From Paracamarosporium sp. OC-R06-R3 (taxonomy: Eukaryota > Ascomycota > Dothideomycetes > Pleosporales > Didymosphaeriaceae), in assembly GCA_019828545.1 (NCBI GenBank), contig JACVRA010000202.1, positions 186,001 through 250,000 of the forward strand: DNA of 64,000 nt, read 5' to 3'. The notes under the pieces were generated by a model. The model ran no database searches, was not told where the DNA came from, and saw nothing but the letters and a program-made list of their open reading frames with translations. The translations under genes were made by a program, and so were the position numbers. How positions within the stretch are numbered: the first letter of the stretch is position 1; the number at the start of each line of letters is the position of its first letter. Below are positions 36,289 through 47,455 of the stretch, piece by piece.

Positions 36289-36367
36289 GCATTGGATCGG
36301 ATTGGACGTGATCAGACCTGAGTAGTGAGCGCATTGGATCGCATCGGATTAGACCTGAGCAGCGAGC
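36289..36367 (+). repeat. Imperfect tandem duplication
   Basis: Two adjacent copies (36289-36330 and 36331-36367) share GCATTGGATCG...GGATT...AGACCTGAG-AG-GAGC, the second lacking a few bases. They lie about 130-210 bp upstream of the reductase start and might duplicate a regulatory site. Confidence 0.65.
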
Positions 36368-36417
36368 TTGACGGGACGCGGTATCAAGCAAGCAAGCGCT
36401 CGCTCGCTTTCTTTCCC

Positions 36418-36448
36418 ATCATCATCATCATCATCTTCTTCTTCTTCA
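36418..36448 (+). repeat. CAT/CTT trinucleotide tract
   Basis: Run of CAT triplets passing into CTT triplets, in the leader region of the reductase gene. Confidence 0.85.
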
Positions 36449-36497
36449 TTTTCCCCAAAAAGCGAAACGAGTCCCAAGTCCCAAAAACGCAACCAAC

Positions 36498-37753
36498 ATG
36501 GCCACACCGCCTACGACCGTTATTCTGAAGAATGTATCTCTCCCTCCGGACTCGCTGGTCCTGGTCACAGGCGCAAACGGATACATAGCCGCGCATATAT
36601 GCGAGCAGCTTCTCTGCGCGGGGTACCGCGTGCGCGGCACGGTGCGGGACGTGCAGCGTAACGCGTGGCTAGGGGAGCTATTCACCTCGCGGTATGGGGA
36701 GGGCAGATTTGCGTTGGTGAGAGTGGAAAGGATGGGGGAGGAGGGGGCGTGGGAGGGTGTGATGAGAGGTAGGTTGTTTGCCTTGAGCATTTGACGCGTA
36801 TATGAGGAATGGCTGGTTAACCTTACGGGATAGATGTCGCTGCTGTGTGCCACACCGCGTCGGACACGAGCTTCTCGGCTTCTGCGCAGACGGTTGTAGA
36901 CTCGGTCGTCGGGAGCACGATGGCTTGTCTGCGCTGTGCGGCGCGCGAGAACAGCGTGAGGCGCTTCGTGTATACGTCGTCTTCGACTGCGGTGTACATG
37001 CCTGGCGTGCACGGGACGCCTGTGAGCGTGGTGGGTCAGAGCACGTACAACGATGCGTGTGTTGAGTATGTGCGGGGCTTGATTGATCCGAGGACGAAGG
37101 CGGCGCATCCGAGTCCTGGGGTGCCGGATGCGATGATGGTGTATGCGGCGTCGAAGACGCTGGCGGAGAAGGCGGTTTGGCGCTTTGCTGCGGAGCAACA
37201 GGAGCAGGGCAGTCTTGTTGTTAATACGGTGGTCCCGAATGTGACGTTTGGTGCGTTTGTTGATGCGGCCCATCCGTCGTCTACGGCGGGGGTTCTACTG
37301 GGCTTGTTCAATGCTACGTCGGGGGCTGACGGGGGCGTCAAGGCTGCGAGTAGGGTCCCGCCTAAGATATATGTTCATGTGAGGGATGTGGCGAGACTGC
37401 ATGTTGCGGGGCTTGTGGGGAGGGATGTCGAGGGCAAGAGGTTGTTTGCGTTTAGTGAGAGGTATAATTGGAATTTGGTGCTTGGGGTGTTTAGGAGGGC
37501 GTTTCCGCAGAGGAGGTTTGTGGAGGATTTTGTGTTCGAGGGGAGTGGTGTTGATGAGACGGATTTCGGGGCGGAGAAGGAGAGGGCGGCGCAGGCGATG
37601 AGAGGGGTTGGGTATGAGGGAGTGTTTGGGGTGTCGCTGGAGGAGGGGGTCAGGGAGACGATTGGAGATTTGGGGGAGGAGATGCGAATGGGGGGGGGTG
37701 AAGGCGAAGTGAGGTTGGAGAGGAGAATGACACGATGGGGAATGGTAAGATGA
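36498..37753 (+). CDS. NAD(P)H-dependent aldehyde/ketone reductase, GRE2 type
   Basis: Extended short-chain reductase of the dihydroflavonol/cinnamoyl-CoA reductase-like group, 396 aa, that probably reduces aldehydes or ketones in the cytosol. Two exons (36498-36768 and 36834-37753) with a GTAGGT donor; splicing joins VMR to DVAAVCHTASD, the usual continuation. The nucleotide-binding motif is LVLVTGANGYIAAHICEQLL (TGxxGxxA) near the start. The catalytic pair is Tyr194 and Lys198 in YAASK, with the SS before it in FVYTSSSTAV. The substrate end contains VVPNVTFGAF and KIYVHVRDVARLHVAGL, where the family has its conserved V-DVA-H segment. GC-rich coding region with a run of G near 37690. Exact substrate is not predictable. 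Confidence 0.92.
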
Positions 37754-38998
37754 CTTAATCGAATGTGTGGAGCATATAGCCCTCAGGGAGACGCGGCGTA
37801 AACAATGGCCATGGCAAAACCAGGACCCGGATCTCTCAAACTCCTAGATGTGAATCTGTGGCGGTGTACGGTATGTCGTCGAAACCAACGGACCCCCTGA
37901 GCAGCGCTCGCCGACGTCAGCAGCCATGTAGGGCTCGCGCAAAGGCCAGTGTCAAGCGTCCCGCTGGTTCAGCTTTGCAGCTAGCAAGCGCAAGATGAGG
38001 ACCCACCGTGGTGAGGCTAAGTGTGGCGGTACAGAGTGCGAATGAGGATCTCCAGGGCAGGTCAATGGGCGGCAGGGTAAGCTTAGGACGCGTAATAGGA
38101 GCCGGCGCTGAGAGAGAGATGCCGGGCGATCCTGTCGAACGAGGGCTCACCGGAACGCGGAACGGAAGACACGGCAGCGTGAAGTGAGAAGAGCGTTTGA
38201 GGCGACGATGCTGGGGAAAGGTGCAGCCACAGGGAGTGGAGACGCGTGTTTGGTTGTGGTGGCGCGGGCGGTGGTGCGTGTGCGGTGCCATTGGGCGTCG
38301 CGCAGGCCTGTCCGATCTGCTCCCGGGGGGCTTGAGCCAGGCATGGCGAGGACACAGGCGGGACACAGGCGGGACACAAGCGCCTGGCATGGACGCGCTG
38401 GGCAGAAGCGCTGGGGGTGGCTGCTGAGGAGGGCATTGAGCGATGCAGAGAGCAGAGCTGCGTGTGTGCTGCTTCCGGCGAGCCGACAGCTGGGCCCTGA
38501 TTGCTGCGCGCAGCATTTTATGGTCAAGCAGGGATGCAGCCCAGCGCTCAGGCACCCGGATCGTGGGAACAGGGCACCAGAACGTCATATCACCGAGCCC
38601 CAAGTCCACGTCGCCCTGTTATTATCCCGCACGCTGTTGTCCCAGCCCACCACGCTCCTTGCCCTCTTTCTTTCCTTTGTGTGTGCTGTCCCTCGAGCTG
38701 CAGGCGCGCTAGCAGCTTAAGCAGCGGGGTCGCTCTGCCTGGTGAGTGCCGTCGGTCGATTGAGCCACAGCGGGCGCCATGGGGTGGGTGGAGAGAGACG
38801 CTCAGGGTCGCGCTAGACGGCCGCAGTCAGCTAACACCTGCGATAGATAGCTCTGCTCCCCTTTGTCCCTTTGTCCATTCTTCCCCTCCGCAAACACCCA
38901 TCTTTCCTCGATCGCGAGCCCGTCCAATTGAGTCCCCCGGCGCCCTGGTCCGACGTCCCATATAATCGAGGGCCCGCCCTCCCCCCACTCAACCAACC
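37754..38998. other. Intergenic, 1.2 kb, GC-rich
   Basis: Open frames on both strands here reflect high GC rather than coding; none resembles a known family. A pyrimidine-rich tract at about 38855-38900 and an AT-rich CATATAATC at 38959-38967 lie shortly upstream of the tricalbin start and may be its core promoter. Confidence 0.5.
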
Positions 38999-41900
38999 AT
39001 GGCCACCATCTCGCGCGCATCCGAGCTCAAGCAGCAGGGAGCCCTCGAGGCTGCCCAGGATCCCAATTCCACCGTCTCCCCAGACCAGGCCGAGCGCAAG
39101 GTGCTCGAGGAAGCTCGCCTAGGCGGGAGCGCCGCCTTCAAGTTCGATCCAGACGCCAGCCCAGAAGAGAAGGCCGCACAAGCGAGAGCGGTATGCTTGG
39201 ACACGCCCCGGATCTGAGACAAGTTCGTCAAGCTGACCGGTGCCCCAACAGCAAATCCCCAACAATTTCCACCACGAGCGGAAACCAAATGCAGTTGCTC
39301 TGGCCTCAGATGCGGTGAGTCCCTGCCAACCCGCTGCCATGCACGAGAACTAATCGCAGCTGCAGAACGGCACCGGCCCGAAATACAGTCTCCCACCACC
39401 CTCTAAAGCCGGTGCCATCGAGGAACCCACCTCCCCATCCTCGGAAACCGCAAACGGCGACCTCCCAAAGCTCGACGAAGACGATGAGTGGGGACGCGTT
39501 GGCTGGGCCCCGCGGTTTGGCCTGCCTGGATCGGAGAACCAGGAGGAAGAGGGCTCGCTCCTCGACCACCAGACTTACTTGGAGGGCAAGCTCGAGGACA
39601 AATTCTACGGAGACTGGTACCACAACACTGGCGTAATCATCTTCGCCTGCCTGAGTTCCTGGACCGTTGCGGTCCTTGGGGGTGGCCTGGGCTGGGTCTT
39701 CTGCATCATGGCCTTCTGCGGCACCTACTACCGAACCTCGATCCGTCGCGTCCGCCGCAATGCACGCGACGACCTGAACCGCGAAATGGCCAAAAGCAGG
39801 CTCGAAACGGATACGGAGAGTCTCGAGTGGATCAACAGCTTCTTGGTCAAATTCTGGCCCATCTACGCCCCTGTTTTGTGCAAGTCCATTGTGGCCTCGG
39901 TGGACCAGGTCTTGTCTACTTCCACGCCTGCCTTCCTTGAGAGCTTGCGGATGAAGGAATTCGTGCTTGGAACGAAGCCTCCGCGACTGGAGCACGTCAA
40001 GACGTATCCAAAGGCCCAGGACGATATCGTGCTCATGGACTGGAAATTCAGCTTCAATCCAAACGACACGGCCGATCTCACGTCGAGACAGCTCAAGCAG
40101 AAGATCAACCCCAAGGTCGTGCTCGAAGTCCGCGTGGGCAAGGGAGTCATCAGCAAAGGCCTTGATGTCATCGTCGAGGACATGGCCTTCTCCGGTCTGA
40201 TGCGCCTAAAGTTCAAGCTGCAGATCCCATTCCCACATATTGAACGCGTCGAGATGTCTTTCTTGGAGCGCCCCACCATTGACTACGTCTGCAAACCGCT
40301 CGGTGGCGAGACGTTTGGTTTCGACATCAACTTCATTCCCGGTCTGGAGAGCTTCATCATGGAAATGATTCATGCCACCCTTGCACCAATGATGTACGCT
40401 CCAAACATCTTCCCCATCGAAATCGCAAAGATGCTTGCAGGCGACCCCATCGACCAAGCCATCGGCGTTCTTCAGATTACCTTCCATGGCGCTCAGGGCC
40501 TCAAAAACCCCGACAAGTTTTCAGGCACTCCAGATCCATATGCCACAGTGTCCATCAACAACCGCACGGAACTTGCTCGTACTGCCGTGGTGAAGGAAAA
40601 CGCAAACCCGCGCTGGAACCAAACCGTGAATATCATCATCACTTCTACAAAGGACGCGTTGACAATCAACATCTTCGACTTCAACGACTTCCGAAAGGAC
40701 AAGGAGCTTGGAACCGCAACCTTTGCGCTGGAGCAGTTGGAGACAGAAGACGAGCACGAGAACCTGCATTTGGAGGTCATGTCTGGTGGCCGATCACGCG
40801 GTATCCTTCAAGCAGACGTTCGCTTCTTCCCCGTACTCGAGGGCGAGACCCTAGACGACGGCACAAAAGAACCCGCGCCGGAGTCGCGTACTGGTATTGC
40901 CAAGTTCACAATCGAACAGGCAAAGGAATTGGACCACGAGAAGAGCATGATCGGACAACTTAGCCCGTACGCCATGCTCTTGCTTAACGGGCGAGAGGTG
41001 CACAGGTCGACTGTTCTGAAGAGAACCAACCAACCCGTCTGGGCAGATGCAAGCAAAGAGCTTCTAATCACGGACCGCAAGAAGGCCAAGCTCGGATTGC
41101 TCATCAAAGACGACCGTGACCTTGCAACCGATCCCGTCGTTGGCTCGTACCAAATCACCATAGATGACATGTTGGAGCTGATGGCAAAGGGCCAGGAATG
41201 GTACCACCTACACGGCGCCAAGACCGGACGCGCCAAGATGAAGCTCGAGTGGAAACCTGTTGCCCTCAAGGGCGCGTCGGCTGGAGGTGGCTATCTCACA
41301 CCCATTGGTGTCATGCGACTGCATTTCAAGAACGCCCGGGATCTACGTAATGTGGAGACCATGGGCAAGTCGGATCCATATGTTCGCGTGTTGCTCTCTG
41401 GTGTTGAGAAGGGACGGACGGTGACCTTCAAGAACAACCTGAATCCGGACTGGGATGAAGTCATCTACGTACCTATCCACACGCAGCGTGAGAAGTTGAC
41501 CGTCGAGGTTATGGATGAAGAACATCTGGGCAAGGACCGATCACTCGGTCACCTCGAGCTATCAGCAGGCGACTTCGCCCAGCAAGACGGGGACGGACAA
41601 TGGGTTGTGAACGAACAAAAGGAGATGCAGCAAGGCAAACTGCACCTAGGAGCTCGCTCGCAGCCGAAGGGTATTCTCAACTACACATGCTCTTTCTACC
41701 CTACATATCCAGTCTTCGATCCTGATGACGAGGACTCGGACAGCGAGGATGGTTTGTCACGGAAGGGCTCCATTAGGAAGTCTATCGATTCCACAGCCCG
41801 AGGACATAAGAAGAACACCTCGAGTGTGTCAGGTATCGCACGATCGGAAACAGCAGGAACAATTTCATCACTCCGATCTTCGCACACGGCCGGCAGCGAG

Positions 41901-43829
41901 CCCGATATCGCTAAGCAGCTCGAGAAGAGCGAAGCGCAGGCGCAGCAAGAAGATGCAATCCCTCAAAAGAAGGAAATTGAGAAACTGCATCTTACTGCTG
42001 ACGACCTGCAGCAGTATGGTAAGCTACGCCGACGCCCTAATTCTTCGGAGGCACATCGTAAGCTGCGTTGGTCTCCCGACCCCACAGCAACATGCCCCGT
42101 ATTCTTATTCTCAACTTGAGCGTTGGCTAATTTTGGAGTAGAGTCTGGTCTCATTGTGTTCAAGCTCATCGAGGGCGAATTCGCGGACACTGGGGCTTAT
42201 GTCGATATCCTTATGGATGATATGGCGTTCCCAAGCTACTCTAGTGCCAAGATAAAGAGCAAGCATATGACGTTCAACGAGGGTAAGTGAACAAGTGCCG
42301 CTTATCTATGTCTCTAACAGGAATAGTTGGCGACACGATGGTTCGCGAACTGGATTTTTCCAAGATCACGCTTCGAATCATCGAGCACATTGACAAGAAG
42401 GGCGAGGGCGATGAAGACCACGTCCTTGCCAAGCTTACGGGTAACACACTGGATACCCTCCGACGGTGCTTGGTAGGTTCTATAATTCCGTGGTCTCTTC
42501 GAATGTACTAATGCATGACAGTATACTCCTACTCAGCTCGTTCTGAGAGACAACCATGGCCGCGAAAACAAGATCACCGTCAGCCTAAAGTACTTACCTG
42601 TCAAGATGCAGCTAGATCCTAGTGAATCGTTCAACAACCAGGGCACTCTCAGAGTGGAGGTCTTGGACGCAGCAGACCTTCCAGCTGCCGATCGCAACGG
42701 CTTTTCAGACCCGTACTGCAAGTTCATCCTCAATGACAAGGAGGTGTACAAGACGAAGACGCAGAAGAAGACGCTTCATCCGGCATGGAACGAGTATTTT
42801 GAGGTTCCTGTCCGCAGCCGAACTGCAGCAGCCTTCGAAGTAAAGGTCTTCGACTGGGATTTCGGAGACAAGGCAGACTTCCTCGGGAAAGCTGCCATCA
42901 ATCTGGAAATCTTGGAGCCATTCCAACAGCAAGAGGTCACCCTCGGTCTGGACGGAAAATCAGGCGCCGTCCGCCTGAAGATGCTCTTCAAGCCCGACTA
43001 CGTCATGCGCGCTCGCCAGGGCTCAAGTACCTTCTCCGGCACCTTCGCCGTCCCCGGAAAAGTCATCGGCGCCCCCGTCAAAGGCGTCGGCAAAGGCGCC
43101 GTCCTCGTTGGCGGCGGTGTCGTCCGCGCAGGCACCTTCCTCGGCCGGGGCTTCAAGCGGCGCAAATCGCGCGGCGCCGCACCCGAAGACTTCGACGGCT
43201 CGACGCTCAACGGCAGCGCCCTAGAGGAGCCCCCTGTCCCCTCAATATCCATCGACTCGGAGCGCCCCAGCACCTCCTCCAACGCCGTCGCAGAGAAACA
43301 CCACCAGCGGCACCGCTCCTCGGGCGCCCAGAGCTTTGCCTCCGCCCACGGCGTCGGGCCTCCCCCCGCCGACCAAGGCACAGCGCACATCTCCATCCTC
43401 AGCGCCGCCGGCTTCCCCGCCGGCTCAAACATCCGCGTCCACATCCGCCTCGACGGGCCCAAAGGCCCCAAGGAAGTCCACAAAACAGACCACATCAAAG
43501 CGCCCGCAGGCTCCGTCGCCTTCGACGACGAGTCCTTCAAAGTCCCCTGCTCGGCGGACTCCTTCTTCAAGCTCGTCGTCAAGGACCATAGTACCTTCGG
43601 CCGCGACGAGGAGCTCGGCGAGATGTCGTTTACGGTTGATGATCAGGGGAGTGGGGGCGCGGAGAAGAGTGTGCCTGTGGGTAAGGGCGTGGTTGTGGTT
43701 AGGAGCAGTTTTACGCTGAGTGAGAGCGCGAGTGAGGGGCAGAGTAGTCCTAGGCTGGTTAAGGGGCGGGGGTTGTTGAGTCGTGGGCGGGAGAGGAATA
43801 GGGATAGTCGGAGTGTTACGCCTAGTTAG
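38999..43829 (+). CDS. Tricalbin-like ER-plasma membrane tether
   Basis: Lipid-transfer and tethering protein of 1500 aa related to yeast tricalbins and extended synaptotagmins. Six exons: 38999-39190, 39252-39314, 39366-42018, 42142-42282, 42327-42472 and 42522-43829. An N-terminal soluble part precedes a hydrophobic hairpin (about residues 173-207, VIIFACLSS to MAFCGTYYR). Next is the SMP lipid-binding domain (about 230-440, with NSFLVKFWPIYAPVL and PTIDYVCKPLGG) and then several C2 domains: one starting GVLQITFHGAQGLKNPDKF, a more divergent one, one with MRLHFKNARDLRNVETMGKSDPYV, and one with LRVEVLDAADLPAADRNGFSDPYC. The last two retain the Asp residues expected for calcium binding. The C-terminus adds another, weak C2-like fold. 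Two splice acceptors are ambiguous (CAGCTGCAG at 39357-39365 and the AG pair at 42320/42326); both alternatives stay in frame. Confidence 0.94.
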
Positions 43830-44861
43830 GGTGGATTGGATTGGATTGTTGGTGGTGGGTGAGGAGGGAGGGGGTGGGGAAAGGGGGAAGATGGGAGGGG
43901 TGAGGGGTGTGGTGCGATATTCTTTTCCTGTGCAGACCTTTTTTTTTTTTTCCTTTTCCCTCCGTTTGAGCGCGGGGGTGGGACTTGTCCTGTCTTGTCG
44001 TGTCCTGGAAAAAAAACTTCTTTTTTTTTTTTTTTACTTTACTCTACTGCTGCATGCTGCTTTGTCTTCTCTCGTCTTGTCTCGTCTTTTCATTTCTTTT
44101 CTTTTCCTCTACTTTCTTTGTGGTTCGTTCGATTGAGCGGGGATGGATGGGCTGGTAGGAAGGTAGGAGGGAGGGAGCATGCGTGTAGAAGAAGTACGTA
44201 GACGTGTTGGTAATGGTAATGGTGAGTTGAGTTGAGGGTTTACGCATGGCTTTGTGTGTACTGTGGCAGGATTGCTTGGTCGTAGCATTACGGGGCGAGG
44301 GGGTGAGTAGAGGAGTGGATTGGGAGTGGATGGTTTGGGTTGGTGGGCATGGGCATGGGCATGGGTAGATTGAGAGTGTGTTTAACCCTATCGGCACGTG
44401 GGGAAGGAACGAAGTAGATTCTCAAACTGAAGACTTTATGCTGTGATGGAGGGTTTGGTTCTCTGATATAGTAAACGTGCATGGAATACGAGGTTGTGAA
44501 TGATGCCGCATGGGGATCGGAAGGGTCTTACCCAAACGGATTTAAACTGAACCCCCAGTTCAAAGACTTTACTATATCGGAGAATCAAACTCTCCATCAT
44601 AGCATAAACGTGCAAAGAATACTATAAATACTGCCGCACGTGGGTTGCAGGTCTTACCCAAACAGGAAAGGTCCAGGTCCCACCTTCACCGACCATCGGA
44701 ACCCGGCAAACCCAGCCACGTACGCACCCGCCTCCACTCCACCGCCACATCTCCGTCAGGATTCCGCCCTTCCCTTTCCTACCCGATTTTGGAAGTTTTC
44801 TGGGCATTTGTATTTATACACAAGTCGTCGATCATCTGCTCAGCGAGAAGTTTCAGAGAAA
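43830..44861. other. Intergenic with poly-T runs and an inverted repeat
   Basis: The tricalbin 3' flank holds several T-rich runs (about 43940-43955 and 44012-44035). A (GGGCAT)3 hexamer run lies at about 44345-44364. An inverted repeat occupies 44437-44606. No gene. Confidence 0.6.
44437..44606. repeat. Inverted repeat, 39-bp arms
   Basis: Arm 1 (44437-44475) and arm 2 (44568-44606) are reverse complements at 35 of 39 positions; all four differences are transitions. The 92-nt spacer has no coding capacity. Shorter direct similarity continues outside the arms: GGTCTTACCCAAAC occurs at 44525 and 44652, and AAACGTGCA-GAATAC at 44473 and 44605. It could be a remnant of a small MITE-like element. 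Confidence 0.75.
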
Positions 44862-46205
44862 ATGGCGCAGCGGAAGAAGTCGCTTCTCATCGGAATCAAC
44901 TATGTCGGCTCTAAGCACGAGCTGAAGGGATGTACGTAAGTCAGGTCTACAGCATGCAGTATTTACAACCATGATACGCACACCCATTTAAAAATGCTCT
45001 TCAAGCGCCCAGTGCAATACATCGACATCATGCATCTTTCCAGAAACTCTTTTAATCCATGAACAGGCCACGCAGACGTAGACAACGTCGCCGAGTTCCT
45101 CAGCTACAGAGGCTACAACAACGACCACCGCGACAGAGTCATCCTATCTGATAACTCCATGGTGGCTCCAGACAGCCCGTACTATCCCTCCGGGCACAAC
45201 ATCCTCGCAGCAATGGACTGGCTCGTTTCAGAGCCCGGATGCACGCTTTTCCTCCATTACTCCGGCCACGGTGGGCAGGTCGAGGACGTAGATGGTAATC
45301 GCAGCACGGGGCTGGATGATTCGATTGTGCCCGTTGATTTCGAGGTTAACGGCCAACTGAGCAGCACCCTGCTGCATGAGCATCTCGTCACGCGGATGGC
45401 GCCGGGGTGCACGCTGTTCATCCTCATGGTATGTACGCCCCTGGAATCTAGATGGATGCATGTGTCGTAGCTGACTCGGTGTCTTGTCGTCCAGGACTGC
45501 TGCCACTCGGGTTCCGCGGTGGAACTCCCGTACGTGTATCGCAGCGATGCGGACGGGCAGATCTCCATGATGGATAATCTGCGTAAGGGCGCGCAACTTG
45601 TAGGCGAGGCGCAGGATTTGATTCAGGGTGGCTTCCGGTTTGAGAAGATGGGGGAGGCGAGGGAGCTTTTTGCGGGGGCGACGAGCTTCTTTCGGGGTTT
45701 GAAGCATATGGGTGAGCAGGAGGAGGAGGGCTTGCAGGATGGTGAGTGTTTCCTTTTTTCATTTTTTTTTTCTTTGGACTGGAGTGGAGATAAGATGGCT
45801 GACGTGTTGTGTGCAGGTGAATTCGTTGGCCAGTATGGCTCCGAGAATAAGATGGTGACGATGTTCAGTGGGTGTCGGGATGATCAGACGAGTGCGGATG
45901 CGAATATTGCTGGGGAGAGCACGGGTGCTATGGTAGGTCATTTTGATTCTCAGGTTTGCCCAGTAGAGACTCGCTGTTGACCGATTGTTAGACGTGGGCA
46001 TTCCTACAGATCATGAGAAGCGACTCGACTCCGACGTATGCTCAGGTAAGTACATAAGCGCATGTCCATGACCAAGATGAAAACTGATTGGGAACAGACG
46101 CTTCAAACGACAAGACAATTGCTTGACCAAAGCAACTACAGTCAGATCCCGCAGCTCAGCTCCGGACTCGACATCGATCTAGACAACATGCCATTGGTGC
46201 TATAG
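44862..46205 (+). CDS. Metacaspase (short form)
   Basis: Caspase-fold cysteine protease of 318 aa that cuts after Arg or Lys; linked in fungi to protein quality control and cell death. Six exons: 44862-44931, 45067-45428, 45495-45741, 45817-45932, 45992-46045 and 46098-46205. Removing the introns gives KSLLIGINYVGSKHELKGCHADVDN, the dyad His91 in HYSGHGGQ and Cys147 in DCCHSGS, then the p10-like part ending MFSGCRDDQTSADA, GAMTWAFLQIM and the final strand. The first intron must use GTACGT, leaving T + GC to restore the conserved Cys. The protein starts directly at the p20 domain: the Pro/Gln-rich prodomain of most fungal type I metacaspases is not present in this model. An N-terminal exon could have been missed, but the frame upstream reads as non-conserved 5' UTR-like sequence. 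Confidence 0.93.
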
Positions 46206-46311
46206 AGACCTCACTTCACATGCTCAATGCATCCGATAGAGCGATTCAGCGTACAATTACAAACAAATAGATCTCATCAACACCCAAACCCACACTGTAA
46301 CCATTCGTCTC

Positions 46312-46958
46312 TCACTCCCCAAGCTTCTCCTTCCCCCTCACAAGCGCATACTGCACCAGCCCCTCATGCTTCCCCTGCCACTCCTGCCGATGCGCCGCAA
46401 AGCTCTCACACTCTGGCTTCGGAATGCGCGGAAACATGCCCATTTTCAAGATATACATGTTAGGAAAGATATCCGCCTGGCTCATGATGGATCTAATCGC
46501 GTTCAACATATCAGTATGACTTCTCGTTTCGCCGCACCTATGTGTCCAGAATACAACAATCTGATAGGGGGATGGGAGGAGACTCACGACCCACAATTCC
46601 CGCAGAACAACCTCTTCACGCAATTCCCACTCCCCGTCGCCCAGTCGTCGTAGACTTTCATCGTTCCATTCTTATCTTCGTAGGCTACTTTTTTGCGCTC
46701 GATGGCGAGGTTTGAGGCCACGAAGGAGCCGGAGATCTTGCGGCAGTTGGCGCAGTGGCTTGGTGGAGTCAGTGATTGTGGTACGAATGGTGGGGGGAAG
46801 ACGTGCCACAAGTGGCCCCGTGGTTTGCTAAAAAGCTCGCTGTCGGTGATGGTCACGCTGATGCTGCCGCAGAGACAGGTGCCTGTCATTGAGGTGCTGA
46901 AGGAGGAGATTGGGTGGGCGTTTGGGTCGCCGGTGAAGGAGGGGGTAGGGTTAGACAT
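46312..46958 (-). CDS. GFA / CENP-V-type zinc protein
   Basis: Small zinc-binding protein of the glutathione-dependent formaldehyde-activating enzyme family. Two certain exons, 46958-46588 and 46492-46312, joined by a 95-nt intron (GTGAGT donor) that restores CGNCGSSIMSQADIFPNM. Zinc-ligand cysteines are seen in TGTCLCGSI (residues 28 and 30), SHCANCRKISGSFVA and LFCGNCGS. A further 51-nt intron is likely at 46809-46759 (GTGGCA donor, CTGAC branch point, CCAAG acceptor). It removes the proline-rich stretch WHVFPPPFVPQSLTPPS-like, which has no counterpart in the family, and because it is a multiple of three the frame holds either way. Predicted 183 aa without and 166 aa with that splice. The first ATG in frame is used. 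Many members have no proven formaldehyde activity, so the function stays general. Confidence 0.9.
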
Positions 46959-47341
46959 GGTAGTTATTTGAGGGGGGTGCAATGGGGGAAGGGGGGGAGG
47001 GGTCTTGATATCGTGGGTGTTTAGGTGTGAAAGAGTGGAATGGACTTGATCGGGTCAAAAAGGAAGACAAAGTGAAATGGCACTAGGTAATCCAATTGAG
47101 AAACGGGTCAACACATCTATCTCTTCGGGCAAACATCCGCACACCCAAAACTCCAAGTCCCGACATGATGCTACTGACTCCGCACCACGATCCGAACCCC
47201 TCAGCAGCCATTATCTCGCGTGCTGACATGTACGCTTACCCTGCCCGGCGCCGCTCGGAACCCCGAGGTCTCGCCTTAGCTAGTCCTCATCCTTCCCCTC
47301 CATCATCAACAAGAAAAAAACCAAAAAGAAAGATGATCAAG
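46959..47341. other. Intergenic, GFA promoter side
   Basis: Between the GFA-like gene start and the tRNA 3' end. Short A/T runs on the plus strand near 47313-47327 read as T runs on the minus strand and would stop RNA polymerase III after the tRNA. No other feature. Confidence 0.5.
47313..47327 (-). terminator. Pol III terminator of tRNA-Phe
   Basis: On the minus strand two T runs (five and seven T) follow the tRNA 3' end by 14-30 nt, as expected for RNA polymerase III termination. Confidence 0.7.
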
Positions 47342-47455
47342 TGTCGCTTCTGTGGATCGAACACAGTACCTCCAGATGGCATTCGAGTGAAACCGAAGTT
47401 TGCCGCCGAGGCGGATTGCTTCAGTCTGGCGCTCTCCCAAGTGAGCTAAAGCGAC
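47342..47455 (-). tRNA. tRNA-Phe (GAA), with intron
   Basis: The minus strand folds as a full cloverleaf. The 7-bp acceptor stem is GTCGCTT/AAGCGAC with discriminator A; the D arm is GCTC...GAGC; the anticodon stem CCAGA/TCTGG carries GAA (47422-47420); the T arm is CTGTG-TTCGATC-CACAG. The mature 73 nt closely follow known eukaryotic tRNA-Phe. A 41-nt intron (47418-47378) lies one base after the anticodon, the canonical place, and contains a CCGC-CTCG-GCGG hairpin. Internal promoter boxes A and B are intact. Confidence 0.96.

Larger units (their letters stand above)
35137..36497. other. Intergenic, 1.4 kb, low-complexity promoter region
   Basis: No gene supported. It contains a CCAG/CAGC tandem near 35725-35742, a CT-rich tract (35757-35787), a 6-bp hairpin (36063-36078, CTCGCG-CTTA-CGCGAG), short GACGACCGGC iterations just after it, and a CAT/CTT microsatellite (36418-36448) right before the next gene. 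The last kilobase should be the reductase promoter. Confidence 0.55.

Noticed and set aside
37917..38720. Long overlapping open frames on both strands upstream of the tricalbin gene
   Set aside because: Several frames are open at once because of high GC; the translations are low-complexity and unlike any family.
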